Origin: Aeromonas eucrenophila
GTDB taxonomy: Bacteria; Pseudomonadota; Gammaproteobacteria; Enterobacterales; Aeromonadaceae
Direction: 5' to 3'
Assembly: GCF_000819865.1 (NCBI RefSeq)
Contig: NZ_CDDF01000001.1
Span: 194,036 to 258,035, forward strand
DNA: 64,000 nucleotides
The first letter of the stretch is position 1; each line of letters begins with the position of its first letter. The translations under genes and the position numbers were made by a program. The notes beneath the pieces are model-generated. The model had not been told where the DNA came from and searched no databases. It saw only the letters and a program-made list of their open reading frames with translations. This document shows positions 50,552-60,086 of the stretch, piece by piece.

Positions 50552-51217
50552 ATGAAGCGGTTTCGATACGGCGTGGCGGCAAGTTTGCTGATGCTGCCGG
50601 CTATGGTGCTGGCGCAGCCCTCCCTTGAGCTGCAATACGGCACCTTCTACAGCCAGATGAAGACCTTTGCCAAGGGCGAGTTTGGTCAGGCCCGGCTGGG
50701 GTTTTACCTGACCGATCCGCAAAACGGTCAGCGCTGCACCCTGACCTCGGCGCGGGTGACGACGGATGATCGAGAGGTGGCCGCCGAGGTCACGCCTGAC
50801 AGCGAGCTGCGCCTGCCCTATGACGACGATCTCAACCTCGACAAGGCCAGCGTGCTGGTCGAACTGGGGGAGCCCCACGAGAGTTGCGATTTGTCGGTGC
50901 AGGTGATGGCGGATATGCCCGAGGGTGAGCTCGACGTGAGCGCACTGCAAGCAGGTCAGCAGGATATGCAGAAGCTGCTGGACAAGTTGGCGGGCATGGT
51001 CGGCAAATACTTCCTGCCGGGAATGGCCGGGGTGAGAGTCAGTCTGGCGCAGCCGAGCGGTACCGCCTATCTCATCGACGGCGATCGCCAGCAGGTCTTG
51101 CCCTGGCAAGAGGGTCAACTGCTGCTCGGCAACGAACAGCTGGCCGATTATGGGGCGGGCAAGCTGCAACTGCAGGGGGAGATCCTGCGCCTCACACCCT
51201 GGCTTCACAAGGAGTGA
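50552..51217 (+). CDS. Secreted protein, possibly DUF2987
   Basis: The 221-residue protein has a clear signal peptide (MKRFRYGVAASLLMLPAMVL, cleavage after AQ-type residues near 21). The mature part begins PSLELQYGTFYSQMKTFAKG, which resembles the DUF2987 family of gammaproteobacterial periplasmic proteins; this is from memory. The function is unknown. The ATG at 50552 follows AAGGAT and is preferred to 50528. It follows the membrane protein gene and ends at a terminator shared with ttcA. Confidence 0.75.
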   Translation: MKRFRYGVAASLLMLPAMVLAQPSLELQYGTFYSQMKTFAKGEFGQARLGFYLTDPQNGQRCTLTSARVTTDDREVAAEVTPDSELRLPYDDDLNLDKASVLVELGEPHESCDLSVQVMADMPEGELDVSALQAGQQDMQKLLDKLAGMVGKYFLPGMAGVRVSLAQPSGTAYLIDGDRQQVLPWQEGQLLLGNEQLADYGAGKLQLQGEILRLTPWLHKE

Positions 51218-51240
51218 AGCGGCGTTAAGTAGAGCAATGA

Positions 51241-51267
51241 AAAAGGAGCGCCGGGCGCTCCTTTTTT
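51241..51267. terminator. Bidirectional terminator before ttcA end
   Basis: AAAAGGAGCGC at 51241-51251 pairs with GCGCTCCTTTT at 51255-51265, then more T residues. Confidence 0.92.
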
Positions 51268-51295
51268 ATGACTGTTTGATCGGGCTAGTGCGGGC

Positions 51296-52204
51296 TTAGC
51301 GCACCTCGATCACGTCCAGCATGTCCATCTCGTCGATGTTGAGCAGGGGCGCGGTGGGCAATTCGGGTGGATCGAACGCCTTGTCGCCGCCATCTATGAT
51401 GCCGGAGTCACGATTGATACTCTTGAAGTCAAACAGCTTGTGATCGAGCAGGTGACTCGGGATCACGTCCTGAATGGCGGTGAACATGGTCTCGATGCGG
51501 CCGGGGAAGCGGCGATCCCAATCCTGCATCATCTGCTTGATGGCCTGGCGCTGCAGGTTCTCCTGGGAGCCGCACAGGTTGCAGGGGATGATGGGGAAGG
51601 CCTTGACCTCGGCGTAACGCACCAGGTCTTTTTCCTTGCAGTAGGCCAGCGGGCGGATCACCACGTTCTTGCCATCGTCGCTCACCAGCTTGGGGGGCAT
51701 GGATTTCAGCTTGCCACCGTAGAACATGTTGAGGAACAGGGTCTCCAGGATGTCGTCGCGGTGATGGCCGAGGGCAATCTTGGTGCAGCCCAGCTCCTGG
51801 GCGGTGCGATACAGGATGCCACGGCGCAGGCGGGAGCAGAGGGCGCAGGTGGTCTTGCCTTCCGGTACCTTGTCTTTGACGATGGAGTAGGTGTCTTCCT
51901 CGACGATCTTGAAGTCGATGCCGAGGGTGGCCAGGTACTCTGGCAGCACGTGCTCGGGGAAGCCGGGTTGTTTCTGATCCAGGTTGACGGCCACCAGATC
52001 GAAATGGATGGGGGCGCTCGCCTTGAGGCTCATCAGGATGTCGAGCATGGCGAAGCTGTCTTTACCGCCAGACAGGCACACCATGATCTTGTCACCCTCT
52101 TCAATCATGTTGAAGTCGGCGATGGCCTGACCCACGTTGCGCCGCAGGCGTTTCTGCAGCTTGTTGAAACTGTATTTCTCTTTGGCGTTAAGCTCTTCGT
52201 GCAT
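51296..52204 (-). CDS. ttcA: tRNA 2-thiocytidine(32) synthetase
   Basis: The 302-residue enzyme adds sulfur to cytidine 32 of certain tRNAs. The PP-loop SGGKDS sits at residues 45-50. Two CxxC pairs, in [10 protein letters not shown] and PCNLCG, hold the 4Fe-4S cluster. Length and sequence follow E. coli TtcA (311). In E. coli ttcA is also near uspE and fnr, and that neighbourhood is kept here. Confidence 0.96.
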   Translation of the reverse strand: MHEELNAKEKYSFNKLQKRLRRNVGQAIADFNMIEEGDKIMVCLSGGKDSFAMLDILMSLKASAPIHFDLVAVNLDQKQPGFPEHVLPEYLATLGIDFKIVEEDTYSIVKDKVPEGKTTCALCSRLRRGILYRTAQELGCTKIALGHHRDDILETLFLNMFYGGKLKSMPPKLVSDDGKNVVIRPLAYCKEKDLVRYAEVKAFPIIPCNLCGSQENLQRQAIKQMMQDWDRRFPGRIETMFTAIQDVIPSHLLDHKLFDFKSINRDSGIIDGGDKAFDPPELPTAPLLNIDEMDMLDVIEVR

Positions 52205-52271
52205 GGCCTCAAACCCGGGACAAAAATAAGCGGCTTATTATAGCCATGTCCCGGGGGAGGGCAAGAAACGC

Positions 52272-53219
52272 TTATGCCGGATGGCGCCTGTCATCCACCG
52301 GGCAGCTGTAATCGTCCGGTTTGAGGATCAGGATGTCGCAGTTGAGCCGATCCACCACGTGTTCGGCCGTGTTGCCGAGCAGGGCGGCGGAGAGGCCGGT
52401 GCGGCCGACGCACCCCATGATCATCAGGGTAGCCTTGAGATCGTCCGCCATGTCGGGCAGCACCTCTTCCGGCAGCCCTTCGGCGACCCGGGTCCACATA
52501 TGGCCGATGCCGAACTGATCGGCGTGCTCGCGCAGCAGATCCTCGTGGTGTTTGCGAATGGCGTCGTTATAGGCGTTGGGATCGAACTCGGGCAGCTCGA
52601 TGGCCACATTGACCGGGGTACCCGGGTAGGTGTTGACCAGATAGAGGTTGGAGCCGAGCAAGTCGGCGATGGCGGTGCCCTCGCGGGTGATGCGCTCGTT
52701 GAGCACCTTCTGCTCCAGATCGTCGCTGGAGCAATTGATGGCGGCGATGATGTTGCCGCCGCGCTGCCAGTGACCCTCCTTGACCAGCAGGACGGGGCAG
52801 GGGCACTTGCGCAGCAGGTGCCAGTCGGTCGGGGTGAAGATGAAGGTCTGCAGGAAGGAGTGCTTGTGGGTCGCCTTGACCACCAGATCGTGGCGCTGGG
52901 TCAACACTTCCTGGATCACGCACTCGAAGGGTCTATTGTGCCAGAGCACCTTGATCTCGCACTCCAGCCCCCTGGCACGATAGGGCCGCAGGATCTCGTC
53001 GAGCCATTCCCGGCGCTGGGATATGACGCCGTGACGCATCTCTTCGCGCTCATCCACCGACAGCATGGCGGTCATCTCGTACGAGAAGTCGTAGATGGTC
53101 AGCAGCAGGGTCAGCTGGGCGCCCTCGTCCAGCTCGGCGACCTTGACCGCGCGCTCGAGCGCGATCTGGCGCTCCTCTTCCGGGTTGATCACCACCAGAA
53201 TGTTTCGGTACTTGACCAT
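52272..53219 (-). CDS. uspE: Universal stress protein E
   Basis: The 315-residue cytoplasmic protein has two tandem Usp domains, beginning MVKYRNILVVINPEEERQIA and again near GGNIIAAINCSSDD. The second ends with IMGCVGRTGLSAALLGNTAEHVV, the nucleotide-binding-like Usp motif. E. coli UspE (316 residues) affects motility, adhesion and DNA damage resistance. It lies between ttcA and fnr, all on the minus strand, with AGGAGGAGAA as ribosome binding site. Confidence 0.95.
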   Translation of the reverse strand: MVKYRNILVVINPEEERQIALERAVKVAELDEGAQLTLLLTIYDFSYEMTAMLSVDEREEMRHGVISQRREWLDEILRPYRARGLECEIKVLWHNRPFECVIQEVLTQRHDLVVKATHKHSFLQTFIFTPTDWHLLRKCPCPVLLVKEGHWQRGGNIIAAINCSSDDLEQKVLNERITREGTAIADLLGSNLYLVNTYPGTPVNVAIELPEFDPNAYNDAIRKHHEDLLREHADQFGIGHMWTRVAEGLPEEVLPDMADDLKATLMIMGCVGRTGLSAALLGNTAEHVVDRLNCDILILKPDDYSCPVDDRRHPA

Positions 53220-53356
53220 GTTCTCCTCCTTGGCAAAAAGCCAATGATGGCAACTCTTTAGCTTTTACAGCTTAGTCCAAGGGGGGGAGCAAGAAGGTGT
53301 GCCGGATCAAATTTCGGGACGAACAGATCCGGCTGGAACATGGGTGGTAGAGAAGA

Positions 53357-54112
53357 TCAGCCGCAGGGGGGGCGGGTCGCACCGGCCATGACGCCGAGGG
53401 CCACGTGGTCGAGTACTGTGATGTACTTGCCCTTGACGCTGATGAGGCCGGATTTTTGGAAGCGGCCGAGCAGACGGCTGATGGTCTCGACGGTGAGGCC
53501 GAGGTAGTTGCCGATGTCACCGCGGGTCATGGAGAGACGGAACTCCTTGGCGGAGAAGCCGCGCTCGGAAAAGCGCACCGACAGATTGTGCAGGAAGGCG
53601 GCGAGACGCTCTTCGGCATTCTTCTTGGAGAGCAGCAGGATCATCTCCTGATCCCCCATGATCTCGCTGCTCATCAACCGCATGATCTGTTGACGCAGCT
53701 TGGGCATCTTGCCGGAGAGATCGTCGAGCACATCGAACGGGATCTCGCACACCATGGCGGTTTCCAGCGCCTGGGCGAAGGAGGGATGTGCCTGCTTGTG
53801 GATGGCGTCGAAGCCGACCAGATCGCCCGCGAGGTGGAAGGCGGTGATCTGCTCGTCACCCTGTTCGGTGATGGTGTATGACTTGATGGTCCCGGAGCGA
53901 ATGGCATAGAGCGACTTCAGCTCATCGCCGGCCTTGAACAGTTCCTCACCCTTCTGGATCGGCTTCTTGCGCTCGATGATGCTGTCCAGCTGATCGAGCT
54001 CGCTGTCGTTCAGCGTGAAGGGAATGCAGAGCTGGCTGATGCTGCAATCCTGGCAATGAATTGCACAGCCACCGCTCTGAATACGTCTGCCAGGTTTCTT
54101 GTCCGGGATCAT
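53357..54112 (-). CDS. fnr: Fumarate/nitrate reduction regulator FNR
   Basis: The 251-residue oxygen-responsive regulator has a full set of 4Fe-4S ligands at Cys20, Cys23, Cys29 and Cys122, the same numbers as E. coli FNR; Cys16 is also present. The CRP-like sensor domain is followed by a long dimer helix and an HTH with [23 protein letters not shown], whose E-x-x-S-R contacts DNA. It controls the aerobic-anaerobic switch. A perfect FNR box lies 17 bp upstream of its ATG, so autoregulation is likely, and the cco genes next to it are probable targets. Confidence 0.97.
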   Translation of the reverse strand: MIPDKKPGRRIQSGGCAIHCQDCSISQLCIPFTLNDSELDQLDSIIERKKPIQKGEELFKAGDELKSLYAIRSGTIKSYTITEQGDEQITAFHLAGDLVGFDAIHKQAHPSFAQALETAMVCEIPFDVLDDLSGKMPKLRQQIMRLMSSEIMGDQEMILLLSKKNAEERLAAFLHNLSVRFSERGFSAKEFRLSMTRGDIGNYLGLTVETISRLLGRFQKSGLISVKGKYITVLDHVALGVMAGATRPPCG

Positions 54113-54128
54113 AGGCTCATATGAATAA

Positions 54129-54142
54129 TTGATTTATATCAA
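54129..54142 (-). promoter_or_regulatory. Perfect FNR box upstream of fnr
   Basis: TTGAT-TTAT-ATCAA at 54129-54142 matches the consensus TTGATNNNNATCAA at every specified base. It lies in the gap between fnr and the SafE-like gene, close to the fnr start, as expected for autorepression. Confidence 0.87.
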
Positions 54143-54180
54143 ACAAGTTTACCATCAACCCACCCGTTTTGGATAGGGTT

Positions 54181-54867
54181 TCAAAAGGATGCAATTCCAA
54201 TCCAGAGGGTATGCAGGCCATAAAGGATGAGCAGCAGGGCGCCGCCGAGCCGCAGACTGCGCAGGGTCAGCCAGTAGCGCAAGCGGTCTGCCAAGCCCCC
54301 TAAGGCAAACAGAGTCGGCAGGGTCCCCAGGCCAAAGCTCAGCATGATGAGGGCTCCACCGCTGGCGGAGCCCGCCGCCGCACTCCAGGTCAGCATGGAG
54401 TAGACCAGACCGCAGGGCAGCCAGCCCCACACCATGCCGAAGGGCAGGGCCTGCAGAGCCGAGCGGAATGGGATGAATCTACCGGCCAGCGGCTTGATAT
54501 AGGGCCAAAATTTCGCGCCAATGCGCTCCAGTAGCAGAACGCCCTGCCACCAGCCCGCCAGATAGAGGCCAAGGGCTATCATCAGCAGCGCCGCCACCAG
54601 TCGTAGGCCGGCGATGGCATGTTTGCCGGCCCCCAGCTCGGCGGTGGTGGCCAACAAGCCCCCCACCAGGGCGCCCGCGATCACATAACTCAGGATCCGG
54701 CCAAGGTTGTAGTTGAGCAGGTAACCCAGCCTGCCCCAGAAGTGCTGTTTCTCGGGAGGAATGGCCATGGAGAGGGCCGCCGAGACCCCGCCGCACATGG
54801 CGATGCAGTGGCCCGAGCCTGCCAGCCCCACCAGCAGGGCCCCCATCAGATCAAGGCTGCTGATCAT
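54181..54867 (-). CDS. TauE/SafE-like membrane protein of the cco cluster
   Basis: The 228-residue inner-membrane protein has about six membrane segments and an N-terminal GSGHCIAMCGG motif, typical of the COG2836 group found beside ccoIS genes. The Cys/His/Met motif suggests metal handling, and copper supply to the cbb3 oxidase is the usual proposal. Its start overlaps the ccoS stop by 17 bases, indicating coupled expression. The real activity is unproven. Confidence 0.85.
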   Translation of the reverse strand: MISSLDLMGALLVGLAGSGHCIAMCGGVSAALSMAIPPEKQHFWGRLGYLLNYNLGRILSYVIAGALVGGLLATTAELGAGKHAIAGLRLVAALLMIALGLYLAGWWQGVLLLERIGAKFWPYIKPLAGRFIPFRSALQALPFGMVWGWLPCGLVYSMLTWSAAAGSASGGALIMLSFGLGTLPTLFALGGLADRLRYWLTLRSLRLGGALLLILYGLHTLWIGIASF

Positions 54868-55039
54868 CGCGCTGCTTGTCCTGCGGCTTGGTCATGCGCT
54901 CTTCCTCGTCGAACAGAATGTTAGAACCCTGGCGGTCGAGATCCTCGAATTGCTCGGAGCGAATGGCCCAGAAGAAGACCACCCCGGCGATGATGACGAA
55001 CAGGATGGCGATGGGGATAAGGACGAAGATGATGTTCAT
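54851..55039 (-). CDS. ccoS: cbb3 oxidase maturation protein CcoS
   Basis: The 62-residue protein has one membrane segment (about 4-24), followed by FWAIRSEQFEDLDRQGSNILFDEE, the CcoS signature. CcoS is needed for heme and copper insertion into cbb3 oxidase. It lies downstream of ccoI and overlaps the next gene. Confidence 0.93.
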   Translation of the reverse strand: MNIIFVLIPIAILFVIIAGVVFFWAIRSEQFEDLDRQGSNILFDEEERMTKPQDKQRDDQQP

Positions 55040-55168
55040 GGTCTCTACCTTGGCGGTGGTGCCTCTGGCGGCTAAGCCCCATGGTAACCCTGTTCGGGCC
55101 CGGGGCCAGCCGCCATCGGTCAGAAATGTGGTCTGCGGCGGGGCAGACCATGAATGCAGCGATGGAAG

Positions 55169-57574
55169 TCAGCGGTTCAGGCGCATGGAGTTGGTGACGA
55201 CGATGAGGGAACTCAGGGACATACCCGCCGCCGCCAGATAGGGGGGCAGCCAGCCGCTGGCCGCCAGCGGTAGGACCAGCAGATTGTAGCCGATGGACCA
55301 GGCGAAGTTCTCCTTGATGATCTTGCGGGTGCGCAGCGCCAGGGTACGGGCCGTCAGCAGGCGGGAGAGATCGTCCGCCAGCAAGATGGCATCGGCACTG
55401 TTCTTGGCCAGATCCGTGCCCCCCGCCATGGCAAAGGAGGCGTGGGCGCCCGCCAGCACGGGGGCGTCATTGATGCCATCCCCCACCATGATGCTGATGT
55501 CCCCCGCGGCCTCCCGCGCCTTGAGATAGGCGAGCTTGCCATCGGGGGTCATGCCCTTCACCAGTTCATCCACCCCGAGCTCGCGGGCAACCGCATCGGC
55601 TTCGGTAGAGCCATCGCCGGTGAGTATGGTGGTCTTGAGGCCGGCGGCCTGGAAGGCCGCAATCAGTGCCTTGGCATCCGCTCTCACTGTGTCGGCCAGG
55701 GTGAAACGGGCCAGCAGCCGGGACTCGTCGGCCAGGTAGATGGCGAGGCCGCTCTCCTGGTTATCCTGCCCCTGATCGCCTGCCAACCCCAGCCAGCGGG
55801 CGCTGCCGATCCGGTATTGGGTGCCTGCCACCAGGCCCTGAATGCCGTATCCAATCACGGGGGTGACCTCGCTGGCCGTCAGCAGGGCATCGGTGGAATC
55901 CAGGTGTTTGAAGGCGCGGGCGATGGGGTGCTCGGAATGGCTCTCCAGGCTGCGGGCGATGGCGAGACAGTCGGCCTCACTCAGTTCGGCCAGCAGTTGG
56001 GTGCTCACCAGGCTGATATTGCCCGTGGTCAGGGTGCCGGTCTTGTCCATCACCACCCGGTTGGCGCGGGTCAGCACGTCCAGCACATGGCCACGGCGCA
56101 GCAAGATGCCGTTGCGAGTGAGATTGGCGGTGGCCGAGGTGAGCGCGGTCGGGGTGGCGAGCGACAGGGCACAGGGGCAGGTCGCCACCAGCACCGCCAG
56201 GGTGACCCAGAAGGCGCGCTCCGGCTCGTGGAAGTGCCAGAAGGTCCAGACCGCGGCCGCGATGAGGAGCAGCACCAGGATGAAGTGGCGGGAGAGCACA
56301 TCCGCCAGCTGGGCGATGGCGGGCTTGTCATCGAGGGCGCTGTCTTGCAGCCGCATTATCTGGGCGAGGCGCGACTCCTCGATGGCGTGGCTGACCCGGA
56401 TCTCCAGCGGCGCATCGGTATTGATTGTGCCGGCATAGACGGGATCTCCCCCTTGCTTGAGCAAGGGCAGCTGTTCGCCAGTCAGCATGGATTCGTCGAG
56501 GCTGGCGGTCCCCGCCACTATGATGCCATCGGCGGGCAGGGTGGCACCGGCCAGTACCCGCACCCTGTCGCCGACGCGCAGGGTCTTGGCGGCCACTTCG
56601 CACTCGCCATCTTCGTCGATGCGGGTCGCCATGATGGGCACCAGCCGCGCCAGGTTGGAGCTGGATTCGGACGCCTTGCGCCTGGCCCGCAGCTCGAGCA
56701 ACCGGCCCAGCAACAGGAAGAAGACAAACATGGTGATGGAGTCGTAATAGACCTCACCAGTGTTGAACACCGTGGCCCAGATGGAGGCGGCGAAGGCACC
56801 GATCAGCGCCAGCGACACCGACACGTCCATGGAGAGGTGGCCCTGTTTCAGGCTGCGCCAGGCGCCCACGTAAAACGGCTGGGCGGAGTAGATCATGATG
56901 GGGGTCGAGAGCAGCAGGCTTATCCACTTGAAGTAGATCATGAACTCCTCTTCGACGCTGATGAAGAGATCCATGTAGAGGGCCACGGCGCACATCATCA
57001 CCTGCATGGAGCCCAGACCCGCCAACGCCATGCGGAACATGTAGCTGCGCACCTCGCGGGCGTAGAGTGCCTCCTGGCTGTGAGCCTGGAACGGATAGGC
57101 GCGATAGCCAATCTTGGCGAAGCCCTTGAGGATGTCGCTCAACGTCAGCGTCGCCGGATCCCACTTGATGCGGGCCCTGTGGGTGGTGGTGTTGACGTTG
57201 ACATAGTGCAGGCCGGGCAGCTTGGTCAGGTGGCGCTCGATCAGCCAGGCGCAGGCGGCGCAGGTGAGACCTTCCACGCTGAGCTGTATTTCGCGAAGTG
57301 TTTGACTGCCAGAACCGGTTTCCACCACGAAATCCTGCTGCACCTCGGCGAGATCGTAGTGGGTGAGGGCGGCGAGCTCGCTGGGTACCAGCTCCCCCTT
57401 GATGCCGGGGGCGGTGCGATGTTCGTAATAACTGGCGAGGCCGCATTCGAGAATGGTCTGGGCCACGGCCCGGCAGCCGGGGCAGCACATGGGTTGCACT
57501 ATGCCCTTGATCTCGAGGGCATAGTCGGCACTGCCATCGGGCACCGACTCACCACAGTGAAAACAGCCGGTCAT
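55169..57574 (-). CDS. ccoI: Copper P-type ATPase for cbb3 oxidase assembly
   Basis: The 801-residue P1B-type ATPase (also called FixI/CtpA-like) has an N-terminal cysteine-rich metal-binding segment (Cys4, Cys7, Cys30, Cys31, Cys34) and an HMA domain with GLTCAAC (Cys105, Cys108). Eight predicted membrane helices include the CPC ion motif at 466-468, and the phosphorylated Asp510 is in DKTGTLT. It exports copper to the periplasm for cbb3 oxidase assembly. The ATG at 57574 follows AGGAGG; an upstream start at 57616 is less likely. It lies between ccoH and ccoS. Confidence 0.95.
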   Translation of the reverse strand: MTGCFHCGESVPDGSADYALEIKGIVQPMCCPGCRAVAQTILECGLASYYEHRTAPGIKGELVPSELAALTHYDLAEVQQDFVVETGSGSQTLREIQLSVEGLTCAACAWLIERHLTKLPGLHYVNVNTTTHRARIKWDPATLTLSDILKGFAKIGYRAYPFQAHSQEALYAREVRSYMFRMALAGLGSMQVMMCAVALYMDLFISVEEEFMIYFKWISLLLSTPIMIYSAQPFYVGAWRSLKQGHLSMDVSVSLALIGAFAASIWATVFNTGEVYYDSITMFVFFLLLGRLLELRARRKASESSSNLARLVPIMATRIDEDGECEVAAKTLRVGDRVRVLAGATLPADGIIVAGTASLDESMLTGEQLPLLKQGGDPVYAGTINTDAPLEIRVSHAIEESRLAQIMRLQDSALDDKPAIAQLADVLSRHFILVLLLIAAAVWTFWHFHEPERAFWVTLAVLVATCPCALSLATPTALTSATANLTRNGILLRRGHVLDVLTRANRVVMDKTGTLTTGNISLVSTQLLAELSEADCLAIARSLESHSEHPIARAFKHLDSTDALLTASEVTPVIGYGIQGLVAGTQYRIGSARWLGLAGDQGQDNQESGLAIYLADESRLLARFTLADTVRADAKALIAAFQAAGLKTTILTGDGSTEADAVARELGVDELVKGMTPDGKLAYLKAREAAGDISIMVGDGINDAPVLAGAHASFAMAGGTDLAKNSADAILLADDLSRLLTARTLALRTRKIIKENFAWSIGYNLLVLPLAASGWLPPYLAAAGMSLSSLIVVTNSMRLNR

Positions 57575-57673
57575 GGTATTGATGCCTCCTTGAGATGGCG
57601 ATCCGAAGCGGAGCAAGGGGTTGTCGTGCGTGGGATGAATTAACCGCGGTGAACACTGCCGTCCATGGGGGGT

Positions 57674-58162
57674 TTATCGCCCCTTGGGATCCAGCTCGAT
57701 GGGGGCCTTGGTCGGCAGCTGGACCGTCTCTTGCAGGCGCCAGTCGTGGTCGAAGGCATCGACCCTAATGTGCCACTTGCCGGTGAGGGGCTTGTCCAGC
57801 ATGAGACGATAGACGCCGTTGCCGTCGGCCGTCATCAGGTGCTCGCTGTCATGGCCTGCCAGGGTCGGGTGGAACAGAGAGAGGCGCAGAGCCTGACCGG
57901 GGGGGATCTCGCCGGCCAGCGGCTTGAGGGTCAGCTCGCCGTCTTTGACCGCGAGGGCGATGCGGACGCCTAAGGCCTCGGCGCGATCGAACTTGCTGAG
58001 ATCCTGATTGATCTCCTTGCCCTGTTTGTAATAGTCCTCGGCCACCAGGTTGACACCGTCCTTGCTGGCGATGATGGCGGTGGCGATGCTCGCGACCACG
58101 GCGGCGCAGGGGAGGGCGATGATGAACCAGGGCCAGAATTGGCGATACCAGGGTTGGGTCAT
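57674..58162 (-). CDS. ccoH: cbb3 oxidase assembly protein CcoH (FixH)
   Basis: The 162-residue protein has an N-terminal membrane anchor (WFIIALPCAAVVASIATAII) and a periplasmic FixH domain with VAEDYYKQGKEINQDLSK. CcoH stabilises the cbb3 complex during assembly. The ATG at 58162 (MTQPWYRQFW) is preferred over 58189. It precedes ccoI; no ccoG/rdxA lies between ccoP and ccoH, where it is found in many other genomes. Confidence 0.92.
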   Translation of the reverse strand: MTQPWYRQFWPWFIIALPCAAVVASIATAIIASKDGVNLVAEDYYKQGKEINQDLSKFDRAEALGVRIALAVKDGELTLKPLAGEIPPGQALRLSLFHPTLAGHDSEHLMTADGNGVYRLMLDKPLTGKWHIRVDAFDHDWRLQETVQLPTKAPIELDPKGR

Positions 58163-58220
58163 AGTGCTACCGAAACCTATGATTAACAAAATGGAGGGGT
58201 TTTAGCCAACACAAGATAAC

Positions 58221-58248
58221 AAAAAGCCTCGAAGAGTCGAGGCTTTTT
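58221..58248. terminator. Terminator between ccoP and ccoH
   Basis: AAAAAGCCTCGA at 58221-58232 pairs perfectly with TCGAGGCTTTTT at 58237-58248. It probably separates ccoNOQP from the ccoHIS assembly genes. Confidence 0.92.
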
Positions 58249-58275
58249 GCTGCGTAATCACGTGCTTATCACATG

Positions 58276-59265
58276 TTACTGCTTATTTTGCTCGCTGTTG
58301 TGGGACAAGCTGTAGACGTAGGATGCCAGCAGCTGGACCTTGTCTTCACCCAGAATATCCTTCCAGGCGGGCATGACCCCGTGACGACCGTGGGTGATGG
58401 TCTGCTCGACCACCTGACGGGAGCCACCGTACAACCAGGTGTTGTTGGTTAAGTCAGGGGCGCCGAAGGCGGTGCCGCCCTTGGCATCCGGGCCGTGACA
58501 GGCGGCGCACATGGCGAAACGCGCCTCACCCTTCTTGGCTTCCACCAGATCGACCTTGCGACCGGACAGGCTCAGCACATAGGAGGCCACTTCCTTCACG
58601 CCGTCCTGACCCAGGATCTCGCCCCAGGCCGCCATGACCCCTTGCCGACCGCCCATGATGGTGGTCTTGATCTGGTCTGGCTGACCGCCCCATTGCCATT
58701 CGCTGTCGGTCAGGTTCGGGAAGCCGCGCCCGCCACGGGCATCTGAGCCGTGGCACTGGGAGCAGTTCTGCAGGAACAGACGCTGACCCACCTTGCGGGC
58801 TTCCGGATCGGCGGCGATCTCCTCGATGGCGCGATAGGTCTTGCCATCAGCCTGATAGGCCAGCTCGCGGAACTTGGCGCCGTAGACGGCATCGGCCTTG
58901 GCGAGCTCGCGATCATACTCGACCGCGCGCCCTTCCGCCTTGGCGGAGGCCGCCGCAGCCTTGGACTCTTCCAGGGAGCGAATGTCCTGGTTGGAGCTCT
59001 GCCAGCCCAGCAGTCCCTTGAAGTTGCCAAGACCCGGGAAGGCCAGCAGGTAGATGAGCCCGGTCACGATGAAGAAGAGGAACATGTAGGACCACCACTT
59101 CGGCAACGGGTTGTTGATCTCCTCGATGCCGTCGAAGGTGTGCCCCATGGGTTGACCTTCTTCGGTGCCCATCTTGTCCTTCATGCACCACATCAGCAGC
59201 AAGAAGCAGCCGATGATGGTGCCCAGACTTATGACGGTCACAAAAATGCTAAACAAAGTGCTCAT
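58276..59265 (-). CDS. ccoP: cbb3 cytochrome oxidase diheme subunit
   Basis: The 329-residue subunit has two N-terminal membrane segments (about 5-27 and 57-76) and two periplasmic cytochrome c domains with CSQCH and CAACH heme-binding sites. It passes electrons to CcoO and CcoN. Its start overlaps the ccoQ stop by one base, and it ends the ccoNOQP operon. Confidence 0.96.
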   Translation of the reverse strand: MSTLFSIFVTVISLGTIIGCFLLLMWCMKDKMGTEEGQPMGHTFDGIEEINNPLPKWWSYMFLFFIVTGLIYLLAFPGLGNFKGLLGWQSSNQDIRSLEESKAAAASAKAEGRAVEYDRELAKADAVYGAKFRELAYQADGKTYRAIEEIAADPEARKVGQRLFLQNCSQCHGSDARGGRGFPNLTDSEWQWGGQPDQIKTTIMGGRQGVMAAWGEILGQDGVKEVASYVLSLSGRKVDLVEAKKGEARFAMCAACHGPDAKGGTAFGAPDLTNNTWLYGGSRQVVEQTITHGRHGVMPAWKDILGEDKVQLLASYVYSLSHNSEQNKQ

Positions 59266-59444
59266 TATTGCTTCGCTCCTGCGTTCTTGTTATCAGCACT
59301 GGGTTGCTCGTCGTCGGCAAAAACCAGGTTGGCAGCCTCGTCGAAAGAGGCCTTGCGGCGCTTGCTGTAAGCCCAGACGATGATGGCGATCATGATGATC
59401 ATCAACAGCAGGGTATACAGGCCGCGAAATGTGCCGTAATCCAT
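59265..59444 (-). CDS. ccoQ: cbb3 cytochrome oxidase subunit CcoQ
   Basis: The 59-residue protein starts at the ATG complementing 59442-59444 and reads MDYGTFRGLYTLLLMIIMIA, then IIVWAYSKRRKASFDEAANL. It has one membrane helix followed by basic residues, the CcoQ (FixQ) pattern. It stabilises the oxidase. Its TAA overlaps the ccoP ATG by one base (TAATG), and its start lies 11 bp past the ccoO stop. Confidence 0.93.
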   Translation of the reverse strand: MDYGTFRGLYTLLLMIIMIAIIVWAYSKRRKASFDEAANLVFADDEQPSADNKNAGAKQ

Positions 59445-59455
59445 ATCCCGACTCC

Positions 59456-60070
59456 TTATTTCAGGGCATGACCCAGTGATTGCAGATAGGCCACCAGGGC
59501 ATCCAGCTCGGTCTTGCCCTTGACGGCTTCGCTCGCACCTGCGACGTCGGCATCGGTATAAGGCACGCCGAAGTTGTCGCGGAACAGCGCCAGCTTCTTG
59601 CCGGTCAGCTCGCCGGTCAGGACGTTGCGCTCAAGCCAGGGGTAGCCCGGCATGTTGGACTCGGGGACCACGTCGCGCGGGTTGATCAGGTGAGCGCGGT
59701 GCCAGTCGTCGGAGTAACGACCGCCGACCCGGGCCAGATCCGGACCGGTACGCTTGGAGCCCCACAGGAAGGGGTGCTCCCACACGCTTTCGCCGGCGAC
59801 CGAGTAGTGGCCGTAACGCTCGGTCTCGGCGCGGAACGGACGGATCATCTGGCTGTGGCAGTTGGTGCAGCCTTCGCGGATGAAGATATCGCGGCCTTCC
59901 ATCTGCAGTGCGGTGTAGGGTTTGAGGCCCTCCACCGGCTCAGTGGTCTGTTTCTGGAAGAACAGCGGGGTGATCTCGACCAGGCCCCCCAGGCTGATGG
60001 CAAAGATGATGCCGACCACCAGCATGGGGACGCTTTTTTCGAAGATCTCGTGACGGTTATTGTTGCTCAT
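59456..60070 (-). CDS. ccoO: cbb3 cytochrome oxidase monoheme subunit
   Basis: The 204-residue subunit has one N-terminal membrane helix (about 14-34) and a periplasmic cytochrome c domain with CTNCH. The later methionine in [10 protein letters not shown] is the probable axial ligand. It accepts electrons from CcoP and feeds CcoN. It lies between ccoN and ccoQ. Confidence 0.96.
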   Translation of the reverse strand: MSNNNRHEIFEKSVPMLVVGIIFAISLGGLVEITPLFFQKQTTEPVEGLKPYTALQMEGRDIFIREGCTNCHSQMIRPFRAETERYGHYSVAGESVWEHPFLWGSKRTGPDLARVGGRYSDDWHRAHLINPRDVVPESNMPGYPWLERNVLTGELTGKKLALFRDNFGVPYTDADVAGASEAVKGKTELDALVAYLQSLGHALK

Positions 60071-60086
60071 GCTTGGACCTCTTCAA

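Noticed and set aside
55442..57643. A 733-codon open frame antisense to ccoI
   Set aside because: The ccoI frame has all P-type ATPase motifs; the antisense frame is a shadow.
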